Assembly (NCBI GenBank): GCA_905221605.1 | Contig: CAJNDS010002492.1 | Coordinates: 288,024 to 352,023, forward strand | Direction of reading: 5' to 3' | Length of the DNA: 64,000 bases | Origin: Symbiodinium natans | Taxonomy: Eukaryota > Sar > Dinophyceae > Suessiales > Symbiodiniaceae | Shown here: positions 1 to 11,765 of the stretch, piece after piece | Layout: each line of letters begins with the position of its first letter | Numbering within the stretch: the first letter of the stretch is position 1 | Program-made: the position numbers and the translations under genes | The notes under the pieces: generated by a model | The model's input: the letters and a program-made list of their open reading frames with translations, nothing else | What the model was told of the DNA's origin: nothing | The model's database searches: none

Positions 1-1682
1 GCACCGGAGTGGTTTTGTTTAGGGGTCGCCGGGACGTCGCTGGCCCATTGAAACTTGTGAGCTTAGGCACATGTGCTTCACCTTAAGCCAGATGCGGATG
101 AAGATTGGAACTTAATCACCTTCCTCGAACATCCCAAGACTCGAGGGCAGAATGCAAAATCCATCAGCGCCGAAACCTGCCGAGTGCCCCCCCAAGCCCT
201 AAACCCTACACCCCAAACCCTAAACCCTTTTTTCTTTTTTTCTTGAACCCAGGCTCTGAGCCCGAAAGCCTACACCCCAAACCCGAAACCCGAAACCCCA
301 AACCCCAACCCGAAACCCGAAACGCGAAACCCTAAAGCCTAAACCCTGAACCCGAAACCCGAAACACGAAACCCTAAACCCGAAACCCTAAAACCCTAAA
401 CCCTAAACCCTAACCAGCCCGGATCCTAGGCACACCGCTCGCGGGGGTAGTCGGAGGAGTCGGTTTCCGGGCATGGAAGCCAGCAGGTCGCCGAGTGGTT
501 GATCTCCTTGGGTTTAGGGTTTAGGGTTTAGGGTTTAGGGTTTAGGGGTTAGGGGCTCACAACTGGGCATCTCTTAAACATAGGGCGCAAATATAAGATC
601 ATCCCCTTTTGGGCGGATCTCCAAAAATAGGTTTACATTGGTACCCTCATTTGGGGAAACCCCCCAGCTCGAATTGTAGCAGAGGGGGCTTCTCTGTCTG
701 CTACAAGCACGAGTTACTAACCCTAAACCCGCAACCGTGCTGTTGCAACAGGCTTCTCACTTCGCCTGGGTCGGACAGCACTTGCAGAAATTGTGTCCAA
801 GAAAACTCTAGGAGTCCGGCCTCAAAAGAAACTCAATTGCAACCCGAAACCCAAGCCTAAACCTCAATCCCACCCCGAACCCTAGGCCAAAAACACCATT
901 GACTTTTCAACAGCTTGAACACCCCCCCGATAGCTCCACCACAATCAAAAATTTTAATCGGGTTTACAAGAGAGTTCAGCCGAACTGAAAACCGAAAAAC
1001 TGTGTTATGCCTTCTAGATCTCACTAGTATCCTTTAGCCTTTAACTTGTTTTGGTCATGCACGGGCGGGGAACCATTCCCTTGCTTCCTCTTCCAATTGA
1101 GTTCTCCAAATAAATCGTCGCATGTGCGAATCCACAATTACCCGGAACAGGCGGAGCGGCTGCAAGATCGGAATCGCTCGGCACCCCAGGCTGTTCCGCA
1201 CCGGGAACGACCTCCAGGTAACTCGGGGCAGGGATTTCGGTGCACTGTTTTGGTGGAATTGACGGGCTCTGGGAGTTTTTTCTTGGCATCACCAGGTTTG
1301 AGTTTAGGGTTTAATCCAGGGGCAGGGCACCGGCAGAGTCGTTGAGGTAAGCAGGATCCGAGAATGTAAAGTTGCCGGCCGTTGGTCTACTAATCCCTAG
1401 CGCAGCACGGATGCCGCAGGTCAAAGAACATATGGTACGCCTGAGCTTCGGGTCTGAGTAGGGTTTTGTTTTACTAGAGTTTGCGACTTATTTGTCAATG
1501 GGCGCTTCCGTGCGGTTTATACCCCTAAACCCTAAACCCGAAACCCTAAACCCTAAACCCTAAACCCTACACGGAAATGGGACTTGCGCAGGGACGTCTC
1601 TCGGAACGGGTCAAAGCCAAGCTGCTCCGCACGTGGCCAGCAGTGAGGCGCTCGACCGGCCATAGACCTTTGATTGTGGTGA
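1..1682. other. Mosaic of telomeric tracts and unassigned sequence
   Basis: Degenerate CCCTAAA/CCCGAAA runs lie at about 183-413 and 1525-1568, and a TTTAGGG run at 509-556. The stretches between them (415-508, 600-900, 1040-1300, 1380-1500, 1570-1680) are GC-balanced and open in several frames on both strands. At 740-830 the minus strand gives a frame that could be an exon, but no family was recognised. No gene is called. Confidence 0.5.
183..413 (-). repeat. Degenerate telomere-type tract (CCCTAAA/CCCGAAA)
   Basis: About 30 heptamer-like units, many changed from CCCTAAA to CCCGAAA, interrupted by a short T-rich segment near 230. The mixture of pure and mutated units suggests an old interstitial array rather than a functional chromosome end. 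Confidence 0.85.
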
Positions 1683-1866
1683 CTTGGGATATTTCCCCCT
1701 TATACTAACAATTACTAACAGTCCTTAGTAGAAAACTCTTTCTATTAAAGGGTACTAAAGGGATATTTCCCCCTTATACTAACAGTCCTTAGTAGAAAAC
1801 TCTTTCTATTAAAGGGTACTATAGTCCCTGATGATTAAGGACTGTGAGTCTGAACAGCCCAAGTGA
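1683..1866. repeat. Fold-back repeat, family 1, with internal 74-bp duplication
   Basis: The left arm begins TTGGGATATTTCCCCCTTA and includes CAGTCCTTAG; the right end, read in reverse complement, begins CTTGGGCTGTTCAGACTCAC and also carries AGTCCTTA, so the ends are inverted repeats. The left arm is present twice (starting near 1686 and 1760). Relatives lie at 20835, 48366 and 55855. It resembles a MITE or introner-like element; no coding capacity is seen. Confidence 0.7.
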
Positions 1867-2098
1867 GGTGACTGTAGGGATATTGTCATTACGATTGCTT
1901 CTTCTTGACGTTTCCATTGATTTGGTATGGAGGTCCTCGACGATGGGCGGCTTCCCCAAATTATGCGACCCAAGTTGTTTCGGTGACCCGGAAGAACGCG
2001 AAGCTTGCGGAGGGCGAGGGACCCTCACAAAACAGAACAAGTCCAAAACTTTTGAGGTTGGATGCGGTTTCGTTTCTTGCAAGCATGCGAAAACTGTC

Positions 2099-2214
2099 CA
2101 CCCCACCCCCCCCACCCCCTCCCCCCCCACCCACCACCCCCCTTCCCCCAACCCCCATTCCCCACCAACCCCTCCCCCCCCCCCCCCCCCCCCCCCCCCC
2201 CAACCCCCCTCCCC
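2099..2214 (+). repeat. C-rich polypyrimidine tract
   Basis: Nearly pure C with scattered T and A over about 115 bp. It yields long low-complexity Pro or Gly frames on both strands. Confidence 0.9.
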
Positions 2215-2235
2215 CTGGCGGCTCCCACATACATC

Positions 2236-2314
2236 CTCCTGTTGCGGGCGTCGAGTGGCCTTGTTGAACATCTCCTCCCCGGGGCGCAGAAGCTTCTTGG
2301 TGGAGAGAACCAAC
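2236..2314 (-). CDS. Possible exon, S1-domain-like
   Basis: On the minus strand the segment is bounded by AG before its first base and by a GA dinucleotide after its last base, the same border types used in the ECH1 gene. It reads LSTKKL followed six residues later by GEEMFNKA. This resembles the stretch after an S1 RNA-binding domain in S1-type ribosomal proteins (LSTK-LE-PGEM), but it is only 26 codons, no S1-domain exon was found beside it, and the match is from memory of the family. Low confidence. Confidence 0.2.
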
Positions 2315-2669
2315 CTCGGGGCAGGACTGGGAGTGCACTATCGTGCTAAGTTGCTACGGAACGCTGCAGGACATCGGCCCAGAGCCTACACCAGCTGCCA
2401 AAAAGAGCAACGGACCCTCACATCAGCGTTGGGTGCATGCTGGAGGAGTCTAGCAAAGGTCAGTGTCGATTTTTGTTCGCCGCCTGTCGCGCAATTAAGG
2501 CTGGTGCAGTCTGCGCGAGTCTGGGAATGAACTTGCATCATGCACCTACTTTAGCAAGCCTACAGGCTCCCTGCCGCCCCAAGAAAGAAAACCAACATCC
2601 AAGAACAGACTCTGCACAACCTGAAAACAGAGGTATCCCAAAATGGTGCCTACCACCTTCGACCTGGAA

Positions 2670-2735
2670 CCCTCTTTACCTACAGTTTTATGCGAATTAA
2701 GGGTAGTTATTACTAAACTGTAGGTACTTGGGTCT
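2670..2735. repeat. Fold-back repeat, family 3
   Basis: The left arm TTTACCTACAGTTT is answered by AAACTGTAGGTA at the right end. Relatives are at 8306-8395 and 59507-59657. Short palindromic element of MITE or introner type. Confidence 0.65.
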
Positions 2736-3744
2736 GCAAAGTTGACCATATCTTTTTCTATACTGAACTTGGAACCCTAGCAAAAACTTATGATTTTAGC
2801 TGTTTCTTAGGAATTACCATACCAAAAAACTAAAGACTATTCCCAAGAATCTCTAAACCCTAAACCCTAAACCCTAAGTTTAGAGGCTTCTCATCTTGAT
2901 TTCTTGGCCGCGGTTGCAACGGGTGCCAATTCAAAGGCTGGCGCCTGAAGGCTCGGAGCGTACTGAGACATGGGCTTCGCTTTTTGAAGGCAGGTGGGGT
3001 CCATGAGAGGAATACCCTACACCCTAAACCCTAAACCCTAACCCTAAACCCTAAGCCCTAAGCCCTAAACCCTTAACCCTCAACCCTAAACCTTGCTGCG
3101 AGCGAGGTGTGTGTGTGTGGCCCATGGGAAACTGCAGCTGGATGACAGGCAAAATGCAATAATGATCATGGTATTGACGAAAAAGCAGAAACTAGTCAAA
3201 ATCCAGGATTTGCCTTCGGGCTTCCGGAGCCTTCTGAACACTGTCCGAACTACGCCCTGGTGGCAGAGGGAAGCCATCCCACCCAACGGCACGTCTTCTC
3301 CTTCATAGGGAAGTTCTCTCAAGCACCGGAAGATCGTCTCGCAACGGTTGCTTCTCGTATGCTGGGCCTTCATCCTTCTGCCACCTCAGGCGTCCTAGAG
3401 CTCTTGGTGCCCTGGCTTTGCAGCGGGCCCCTGTGGGCCTACATCAAGAGAGGCCGTCGGCCTCAAGGGGGAACTGTCACCCAGCACTCACGGCTGAAGG
3501 CGGAATTAAACTTTCTTGAAGACCGGATCGGGAGATCTGCACGCGTTTGGAACAAACCCTATAAACCCTAAGCCCTAAACCCTAAACCCTAAACCCTAAA
3601 TAAACCCTAAACCCAAACAAGTTTCTACTCCAAGGACCATCAACTCCCCAGGCTCCCATGGGAGCTGCCCTTCAGATCTCCACCGGTGTCTCTCCGGCTT
3701 GATCCTGCTCCGACCCATACCTGGCACACCAGGATGGGGGGTAC

Positions 3745-4195
3745 TCGGCCTTAACATCCTCATGATGAACCTCATAATAAGGGCCTTTTAAGGGATTGTT
3801 ATAGACAGGCATTAACATCCTCATGATGAACCCTATAAAGGGCCTTTTCAGGGATTATTATAGGGTATAACAGGCCTTAACATCCTCATTATGAAGCCTA
3901 TAAAGGGCCTTTTAAGGGATTGTAGGGTATAACAGGCTATTGGACCTTAAAATCCTCATTATGAACCCTATAAATAAGGGATTGTTGGGTATAACAGGCT
4001 GTTGGACCATAAAATCCTCATTATGAACCCTATAAAGGGCCTTTTAAGGGATTGTAGGGTATAACAGGCTGTTGGACCTTAAAATCCTCATTATGAACCT
4101 ATAAACGGCCTTTTCAGGGATTATAGGGTATAACAGGCTGTTGGACATTAAAACCCTCATTATGAACCCTGTAAAGGGCCAAGGGATTGTAGGGT
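3745..4195 (+). repeat. Minisatellite, 64-75 bp units, about seven copies
   Basis: Each unit has CATCCTCATNATGAACC, then TATAAAGGGCCTTTTNAGGG, then a GGGTATAACAGGC tail. Copies differ by short deletions and point changes, as expected for an older tandem array. The small ORFs across it on both strands are products of the repeat. Confidence 0.85.
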
Positions 4196-5817
4196 ACAAT
4201 AGCCCATACCTGGCACGTAGAAAGGGACTCGAAGGCGGCTTTTACGCGTGTCGCCGGCTGTTGAGCTTCTTTTTCAGTCGAGATCAGGGTGTAAGGTTCC
4301 AGGTTGAGGGATGTTTTGGTGCTCATTCAATCATTTCGGTCCCCCCAAAATGACTCGCAAGCCCTGCCGCCCCTTCTGGGACATCACACGTCCTGCCCAA
4401 ATCCCAGAACCACCCCAACTCCAGCTATGTGTTCTTCTTTTTCGCGCATGTTGCGAGCTTTCAAGTTTAGCACGAATGCATAACCCTAAACCCTAAACCC
4501 TAAACCCTAAACCCTGACCCTGAACCCCTCAGCAACGGGATTGCCTCTCCGCGCCCGCTTCCAGGGTTTCCTCACCCTGAGACCAGGCTGGGATTGCTTG
4601 AGGGATATGGAGTAGGGTTTAGAGTTTAGAGTTTAGGGTTTAGGGTTTAGGGTTTAGGGTACCCTTCAAAAGGACACCCAATATTTACACTCACCAATAT
4701 TAAAAAGGAACCCTGTATACACTCACCGGTAACAGTAATACAAACCCTACTTCATATGGGGCACTTCGTGCGCAGCAAGAGAACAACTCATGCTAAGCAA
4801 CCCCTAGCCTGAGACAAAAGGGGATATGTCGACATGGGCAATTGCCTGAATTCAAAACAATATGGTTCATTTGGGACTTTCGAGCATATACATAGAGGAA
4901 CGTGCCTTATTTCAGGCACAGGGCCAGTGGGTCTAGGTTTCCCTGATTTCTGGCAACCGTCGGCAACCGTTTGTCCTATCCAACTACCAGACCTCACGCA
5001 AAAAAAACCAGTAGCTTACACAGTACGCCCCTAGAGCCTGCGATCTAAACCAGCTATATGGGGGGTCCCCTATTTTTGTAAACCCTAAATCCTAAACCCT
5101 AAACCCCTAGATTATGTCTCTGGGACCCTGAGGACCTTGGTTTCGTCGGCTTCTTTGTTCGAGGTGGGCTTGCCCCGGCGCATCAGCACAAGCGTCGGAA
5201 GTGTGATGACCTTCTGTAGGTTCAGGGTTTAGGGTTTAGGGTTTAGGGTTTAGGGTTTAGGGTTTAGGGTTAGTGCTGGTTTAGGGTTTGGGGTTTAGGG
5301 TTTGGGCGCAGGTTTTGAGGATTAGGGCCCAGGTTGTGATTCCAACGCTGCACTTCAAGTGCCATGGAAGTATCGTAAGAATGCACACGTGAAACTTGCA
5401 ATTGTGATTGCAGGTTGGTTCAGCTACTGCCCTCAATGCACGTCGTGTGGCTGTACGAATTCCAGTGGTGACGCACGGTGGTGACGCAACATTACTTGCA
5501 GAGTGATCGCAGGATGCCGAGTGCCACATCATAGAAGAACCTGTCTACACCGACGTACACACGTTCCCCAATTGCAGTCATGCAAACCCTTCAGACCCGT
5601 CATGAACTTGAACCCCGAAGAAGGGCGATAAACCCCGGCGTCGAAGATCCTTTTGTTCTGCACGAACTCCAAGAAAGACAGAGTTGAAAGTTCGGGGCGT
5701 CAGGTTTCGACTTTTTGCAATGCAAGCATCACCCCCTTTGGCACAACTTTGAAGCCGACTCCCCTCTGAGTCTCCTGCTAGCTCGCCTGTGACGAGCGAG
5801 CAGGCCAAGGAACGGTA
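4196..5817. other. Unassigned region with telomeric runs
   Basis: Telomeric runs lie near 4480-4530, 4614-4660, 5079-5110 and 5222-5272. An open plus-strand frame at 4834-5034 begins MGNCLNSK, a context that would fit N-myristoylation, but nothing else supports it. The minus strand at 5110-5220 and the plus strand at 5390-5510 and 5577-5800 are also open; no family was recognised, and at this length open frames are expected by chance. Confidence 0.4.
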
Positions 5818-5910
5818 CGTGGGGGATTCCGACATTAGGGGTACCTTGTCAGGGTCCTTGTATTCTTAGGGAATCCTACGATTTAGGGATCTATGTTTTC
5901 GTAAACCAAG
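5818..5910 (+). repeat. Dispersed repeat, family 9
   Basis: Consensus order: GGGGATTCCGA, then GGTACCTT, GGGTCCTT, AGGGAATCCTAC and a TTTTCGTAAACC end. Related copies are at 11008, 13520, 14130 and 60203. The GGTACC core and G/C blocks make each copy partly palindromic. Confidence 0.6.
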
Positions 5911-8082
5911 TTTTTCTTGGGGTCTTAATCCCTTACAGCCCCAAGCTATCCCTACGCCTGACTCCTACTTACGACCCCCTACCCCCGTTATACATTAATT
6001 TCCTGGGTTTAACAGGCCAGGAGAAATGCATAACGAACCCTAAAGACATGTGATCGTTTTTTGCCTTTGTGCTCTTCGGTCGCCAGTCATCACTGAAAAG
6101 GCCGTTCCCCCCATGGGCCTTTCAGGCTTGAGTTGGGAAGAGCACCTAAAATGTCACAGCTTGAACCCCTGCAACATCGGCAACTCCAACATCAACATAA
6201 CCACCACCCTCGTTATACATTTTTGCCTTGGTGGACCGATTCTCTCCCGAAGTACAGGTACCCTCGTTATACATTAATTGGGCGTGGGGATCCCAAGCTT
6301 GAACACGTATCCTATGCCCTACATCAACTCTCAACTTAACCCCCCAGCCCAAACCCTAAACCCTAAACCCTAAACCTCCAGTTCGGAGCTGCACTGGGCG
6401 TCCGACCCCGACGGAGAGCACCCAGCTCACGACCTCAAGGCGTAGCTCCCATTTTGCGGCTTTTTGTCGAGGCTTCAGGACGACATTCGGGCGACATGCC
6501 GGAGCGTGAACATCGACTGGTCGAGTTTGAGGGCAAGAATTTTGGGAGGTCATTCAAGTATATGTAGGGGCCCTAGGGGAATGTTGTTAGTAATTATTCC
6601 GACCCCTACACTGAATGTGCAACCTGCGCTCCAAAACCTGCAGGGAATGAGGGGTTTAGGGTTTAGGGTTTAGGGTTTCGACTCTCACACTGGCACAAGC
6701 GGGCGAGGCAACTCCTGTCGAGATCTCTAGAGTGGGTGCATTGACCACCAGTAACGAACCAAGGGTTTAGGGTTTAGGGGCAAGCAAGCTGCAGGCGAAA
6801 GACTGCACCGACTGCGGGATGCCACAGCAGCATCAGCTGGCTAGCTAGCCTCACAGTATGGGTTCCGGGAAACAAGGGGGGCGCAAAAAGGAGAACGGGC
6901 AGAAAAGGGCATAAAAGGATGGAGCTTGTGAAGACCCATCTAGTTACTAGTTGCGGTTCAGGGTTCGAAAGTCTAGGGTTGCTGCATGCTGAACCCCCTT
7001 GAGTGGCCTACACGAAGCATCTCTCGACCCGAATGCACCAACATCCCGAAATCAGAGCCGCCGACCCTTCGTATCCCTCTTTCTTCCTCTCGCGGGCTGT
7101 TTTGTTTCCACCCATCTCCCTCGATCTGAACACGAACGAGAGTGAGTTGCGGCTCCTCCACTGCCCCTGTAGTCGAAAGGGTGTCTTGGTTTTGGTTGGT
7201 GAGGGCGTTTCGGGTTTTACGCTGGCATTCCTAAGGAGTCCGTATAGGAGTCCTACAAACCATAGGCCCGCCTCCTACCCCGGGCCTCCCCAAACCCTAC
7301 CCTGCAGGCCTTGTAGAAGGAGCCTGTTGCTCTGGGTTCCGGGCTTAGGGTTTTGAACCACGCCATGCCTACGGCCACATCGGAAGACTAAAAAAGCTAG
7401 TGGCTAGACACTGAGACGCCCCAAAGTGACGACCCTATGCATGGGTTTAGGGAGTACTGTGCAATAAGCCAAAACCCAAAACCCAAAACCCCCAAACCCT
7501 CAACCCAAACCCTAAACCCTAGCCCTAAACCCTAAACCCGAAAACCGTGCATGAGGCGGGGAAGGCCAGGGCACATCGCGTAGGCTGAGGGAGACAGCAT
7601 GCCAAGGACCATGGGAGCCAGGCATCCCATGGCCACATCCTGAAGGGGGTTTAGGGTTTAGGGTTTAGGGTTTAGGGTTTAGGCGGGGTCTATAGGGTTG
7701 AGGGGCCCTAAGCCCATTTCGGGATTTGGGGGCCCTAAGGCCCTTGTTCCGAGAAGGTTTAGCCCGTGTTAAGCTTCAAAGCTTATAGGCTCTTTCGGAG
7801 TTAATCACTTGTAAAACCTACTACGCATCAACCGGCACCCTGTTCTCCTGGGTTGGGGTCTCAACCTTGGGCAGGCTTAGAAGCCAGGGCAGGAACGGCA
7901 GGGTTCGTATTGTAGGCATGGGGTGTGGGTAGGTTCCTTGGGATATCGGGGAGCTTGGGCCCTACTGGCCGATGACCCTCTGCTATGCAGACTGGAGGCC
8001 TCCCCTTGGGACATCCAGAGGATCATAATCACGGCCACGGACCTTGAGGCTATGCAAGGCTGAGATCTCGAAGCCTATACTT
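5911..8082. other. Unassigned region
   Basis: Contains a family 6 repeat copy (about 6540-6610), short telomeric runs (6350, 6648, 7475-7540, 7648-7684), and a GC-rich stretch at 7545-7645 whose minus-strand frame is hydrophobic. The plus strand is open at 7003-7356 and 7968-8060. None could be tied to a protein family. Confidence 0.4.
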
Positions 8083-8163
8083 CTATTTGCTTAAGATTCT
8101 TCCTTTTAAGGGTAATACAGAGATTATTATTTCTACTTTTTGGGGGTTCTTAAGCAAATGGTG
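8083..8163. repeat. Fold-back repeat, family 8
   Basis: Terminal inverted repeat TTTGCTTAAGA ... TCTTAAGCAAA, with an AT-rich middle. A relative lies at 19333-19440. It directly borders an open minus-strand segment (8164-8305) that is bordered on its other side by a family 3 fold-back. Confidence 0.65.
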
Positions 8164-8305
8164 ATATAGGCACAGGAACTTGCTCAGGGCTTCGCACAGC
8201 TCGGGGCCCAGCACGATAGGCACGTTCGCGATTATGCCCGCCAGTGCCGGCACAGAGTCCGCCAGCAACATGGCGGACAAGAACACACCTGAAGGGTTCT
8301 CCACT
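8164..8305 (-). other. Exon-like segment between two fold-back repeats
   Basis: A 142-bp single-copy segment lies exactly between a family 8 repeat (8083-8163) and a family 3 repeat (8306-8395). Its minus-strand frame is open throughout and hydrophobic (for example IIANVPIVLGPELCEAL), but the plus strand is open too. If the fold-backs act as introns this would be an exon. No family recognised. Confidence 0.3.
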
Positions 8306-8395
8306 GGGAGCCTCTTTACCTACAGTTTTCTGTATGTATTATGCAATACCTACCAATTATGAAGGGTAGTTGCTACCAATCTGTCCCAGGTAGTG
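8306..8395. repeat. Fold-back repeat, family 3
   Basis: CTCTTTACCTACAGTTTT at the left and a degenerate CTGTCCCAGGTAG at the right; the middle carries TACCTACCAATTATG. Same family as 2670 and 59507. Confidence 0.6.
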
Positions 8396-8747
8396 TTCAT
8401 AGGGTTTAGGGCACGGACCAGTCAGCGAAGAAGCCTTGGCATCTTGAATTTCAAATGCTTACCCCAAGCCTAAGATGCTGCACTCAGCCTTGAAGCCCCC
8501 AAACCCCCCCCCCCCCCAAAAAAAAAAAAAACCTTCCTAAACCCTAAAACCTAAACCCTAAACCCTAAACCCTAATTAAACCCCAAACCCTTTTGCATCC
8601 GGACTCCCATGGGTGCAAACCCTAAACCCTAAACCCCAAACCCTAAACCTTAAACCCTTCCCTGTGGGTTTCAGGGTTGAAGGCTCAGGCAGAGATTGTG
8701 CTCCAAGACTCGAAGACTCAGGCAGTTTCGGGGCGCTTTGGGGGGCT

Positions 8748-8935
8748 GAGGGTTTAGGGTTTTCGGGCTAACCCTAAACCCTAAACCCTAAACCCTAAAC
8801 CCTACACCCTGAACCCTGAACCCTGAACCCTAAACCCTAAACCCTAAACCCTAAACCCTGAACCCTGAACCCTAAACCCTAAACCCTAAACCCTAAACCC
8901 TAAACCCTGAACCCTGAACCCTGAACCCTAAACGG
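8748..8935 (-). repeat. Telomeric tract, CCCTAAA with CCCTGAA variants
   Basis: Around 24 heptamers; CCCTAAA units alternate in blocks with CCCTGAA units, so local duplication of variant blocks has occurred after the array arose. Confidence 0.9.
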
Positions 8936-9029
8936 TTTTCGGTGCCAGCGAGACGCAGAACGTCGCGGCGCCGCGGCCGGCGAGGATGGCGCTGCCGCTT
9001 CTTGGCCGCTTACCTGGTTCGGGGAGACT

Positions 9030-9135
9030 AGGGTTTAGGGTTTAGGGTTTAGGGTTTAGGGTTTAGGGTTTAGGGTTTAGGGTTAGGCTTTAGGGCTTAG
9101 GGTTTAGGGATGGGTGTAATTAGGGTTTAGGTTTA
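9030..9135 (+). repeat. Telomeric tract, TTTAGGG
   Basis: About a dozen TTTAGGG units, the last ones degenerate. It faces the CCCTAAA tract at 8748-8935 across about 95 bp of GC-rich single-copy DNA, giving an inverted pair. Confidence 0.9.
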
Positions 9136-11007
9136 GGGTTTCTAGTGCTCAGGGTTTCGGGTTTAGGGAGTTTGCCTGCCACTCCCAAACCCAGCAAATC
9201 AGTCGGTCATAACCCCCCGCCAAAATGGGCACATGTAGCCCAGGTCTTAGGGTTTGGAGAAGCCGAAGCCTCTTCTGGAAGAGTCTTGTATTCGTCGGGT
9301 AAGTTGAGGTTCATGTTTCTTGGCTGCACTTAGGAGGGTAGCTATAAACTACATTTTTAGCTGCCTAGCAAGCCCAATAGAACGAAAAGGATAAGGATCT
9401 AAAGTTCCATTAATTACAGCACCACAGAGGTTTGTTGCGTTGGACGTTAGCGGTCTAGGTTTGGGGACTTTTTCTGAGTGACACGGAGATTCGGAAAGTT
9501 GGAACACCCAATGCTAGGCCCCTTCTCAGGTTTTCATATGGACGAAACGCAACACCTGCGCAGCCACCATGAAAAGTTCTGGTTCGGGGTTTAGGGTTTA
9601 GGGTTTAATTAGGGTTTGAGGTTTAGGGTTTAGGGCTTAGGGTTTAGGAATCCTTCGGATCCCATACCCCGAAGCCAAAGACAGCTTCCTGGTTCGCAGT
9701 ACGGAATTGGGAAATCGCGTGCCCCAAAAAATCCCTAAAATTGATTTAAGAGAAAGTGAAGATGTCACATACAAAACAACCCAAACCCCTAAACTCTAAT
9801 CCCTAAACCCGACTGAAACTAGGAAAAAAAAACAAGCCCAAAACCCGAAACCTCACAGGGCCCGACCCTAAACCCTAAACCCTAAAGCCCCACTTGCCTG
9901 TCGCAGTAGAGGTCGGCAGCTGCAAGAGGCCCAGGCCGAGGAGGAGCCTGAGTAGGGTTTAGGGTTAATAGGGTTTTGGGTTTATAGGGTTTAGGGTTTA
10001 GGGTTCGGGGTTCGGGCTTCAGGTTTAGGGTTTAGGGTTTAGGGCTTCTCGTTCTTCTCCTCTCCCCTTCTTCTCCGTGTGCCTTCGCGTGCGTCCTTCT
10101 CTCTCTCTCTCTCTCTCGCTCGCTCTCGCTCAGCTCGTCATTGGACAGGTCCTCAAATCCTTCATCCGAAACCAAGTGCCTTCTGAGAGTGAAGTCCTAC
10201 AACCCCCCACCCCCCCCCCCGCCCCCCCCCGAGCCCCCTGAAGCCGTCCACTTGCCAGCGCACTCACACAGCCAGGCGCAAACAGCTACCACTCGGACCA
10301 CCTGTGGCAGGGGTTCGGGATTTTTGCATTTTGTGGCTTCGTCCATCTTCGAGTTCAGTTTGAGCTGAATTAACCCGGAGGCAAACACAAATTCGTGAGG
10401 GGTAGGCCAGCTTCTGCGCGAAGCATGGCAGTAAGCCGACGCCGTGCTGGCTCCTGCTTTTCAAGTGAGGCCCCAAAACTTCCAGCACACCAAAGTGCTC
10501 AAAGGGGGAAAAAGTCAAGCGTAGTGACTAAACGTTCAGGACCCAAGCTTCAAGCATCTACCTGCTTATCTTGATCCGGGCGATGTTCTGGGCGCTGTGT
10601 TTTGAGATCCAGTCTGCTGCTTGACATGGTCCTCTTTCCTTTAGGACGTTTCAGATACACGGGCAACTGAGCACTGAGGACCTGGTTTGAGGACGATGCC
10701 GCGCGTTCACCAACCATGCTGTTCGGACGAGCGCTGGCCACATCGTCATCATCCGCAGGCGACTCCATGTCGTCCCAACATCCATCCCGCTGAGCAAGCT
10801 GCTCCCTCGTAGACTCCCTGCCCCAGCACGGACGTGTACTTACGCCCAACATTGATGATTGCTTCGCGCTGAGTTCGCGATGTCACCTCATTCGCACTTT
10901 GGCATTCGGCATCAAGCCCGACTGGGGACACACAAATTCGACTCTGCCTGAGTGCCAATCTCCAACGTCACTGCCGGTGGGGCTGACAGGCCTATTTCGG
11001 GGTTTAC

Positions 11008-11062
11008 GAAGTTAGGGGGTTACCTTCCTGGGGTCGTCCCTTATTTTCGTAAACCCCTATTT
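11008..11062 (+). repeat. Dispersed repeat, family 9 (short copy)
   Basis: GGGTTACCTTCCTGGGGTCG followed by a CTTATTTTCGTAAACCCC end matches the family 9 order with the middle missing. Confidence 0.45.
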
Positions 11063-11439
11063 CAATTTTGAGGTCTGGCAGCACTGATTCCAAGCTTGTG
11101 ATACGAACGGCGAGTTTATGCAATGCAAGAGGTTAGTTTAGTCACCTGTTCCACCATGAGCAGCACTGCCAGCCAAGATCACGCCAACCCTAAACCCTAA
11201 ACCCTAAACCCGAAACCCTAAACCCGAAACCCTAAACCCTAAGCCCTAAGCCCTAAACCCTAAACCCTAAACCCTGGCGGGTCCACAACAGACCCGCGCA
11301 AAACTGTGGCCCCACCAGCAAACCTGAGATGCAGGACTTAGTGTTGAGAAATGACGCCTTTCTGCTCCCCAGTGCGCCTAAAAGCAAGAACCTCCAGCCA
11401 TTTCTGCCCAGAAGAAGGTTTAACCTTCTCGGAATGGAT

Positions 11440-11765
11440 CAGGCGATGTAAACCATGGACGTCATCATGCTTGGGCCATGGATGCTCTCTGCTCATCAGA
11501 GCAGAATAGACCATGGGTCATCATGCTTGGACCCTGGATGCTCTCTTCCCAGAACGGAGTAGACCATGGACGTCATCATGGTTGGGCCATGGCAGTGCAG
11601 AAAACATGTAGACCATGGACGTCGTCATGCTTGGCCATGGATGCTCTCTTCTCATCAGAACAGAGTAGACCATGGACGTCATCATGATTGGGCCATGGAT
11701 ACTCTCTTCCCAGAACGGATTAGATTATGGACGTCATCATGGTTGGGCCATGGATGCTCTCTTCT
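11440..11765 (+). repeat. Minisatellite built on CCATGGACGTCATCATG
   Basis: Units of about 55-80 bp repeat GACCATGGACGTCATCATG, TTGGGCCATGGATGCTCTC and CAGAACGGAGTAGACC about five times with internal variation. CCATGG and GACGTC are palindromic sites repeated in each unit. The array gives open frames in several registers (11478-11838), so those ORFs are not evidence of a gene. Confidence 0.85.

Larger units (their letters stand above)
1867..3744. other. Unassigned region with C-rich tract and short telomeric runs
   Basis: Holds a C-rich polypyrimidine tract (2099-2214), telomeric runs near 2850-2881, 3013-3093 and 3559-3620, and a family 3 fold-back (2670-2735). On the minus strand 2885-3010 is open and ends in a stop near 2893, and 3260-3570 is open on the plus strand, but neither matches a family I know. 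The long proline- or glycine-rich frames over 2099-2214 are products of the C tract, not genes. Confidence 0.45.
8396..11439. other. Unassigned region, possibly coding on the minus strand
   Basis: Telomeric runs are dense (8540-8665, 8748-8935, 9030-9135, 9588-9650, 9952-10045, 11185-11275). A CT microsatellite (about 10096-10118) and a C run (about 10204-10232) are present. Minus-strand frames at 10264-10518, 10550-10852 and 10749-10958 are the longest non-repeat frames here and are rich in polar residues, but they overlap each other and no family is recognised. A GTAAGT consensus donor lies on the minus strand near 10839. Confidence 0.4.

Noticed and set aside
3745-4195. CRISPR-like array
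   Set aside because: The units are contiguous variants of one 64-75 bp sequence, not identical repeats with unique spacers, and the genome is eukaryotic.
4834-5034. Small ORF starting MGNCLNSK as a myristoylated protein
   Set aside because: The motif alone is weak and the rest of the peptide has no recognisable feature.
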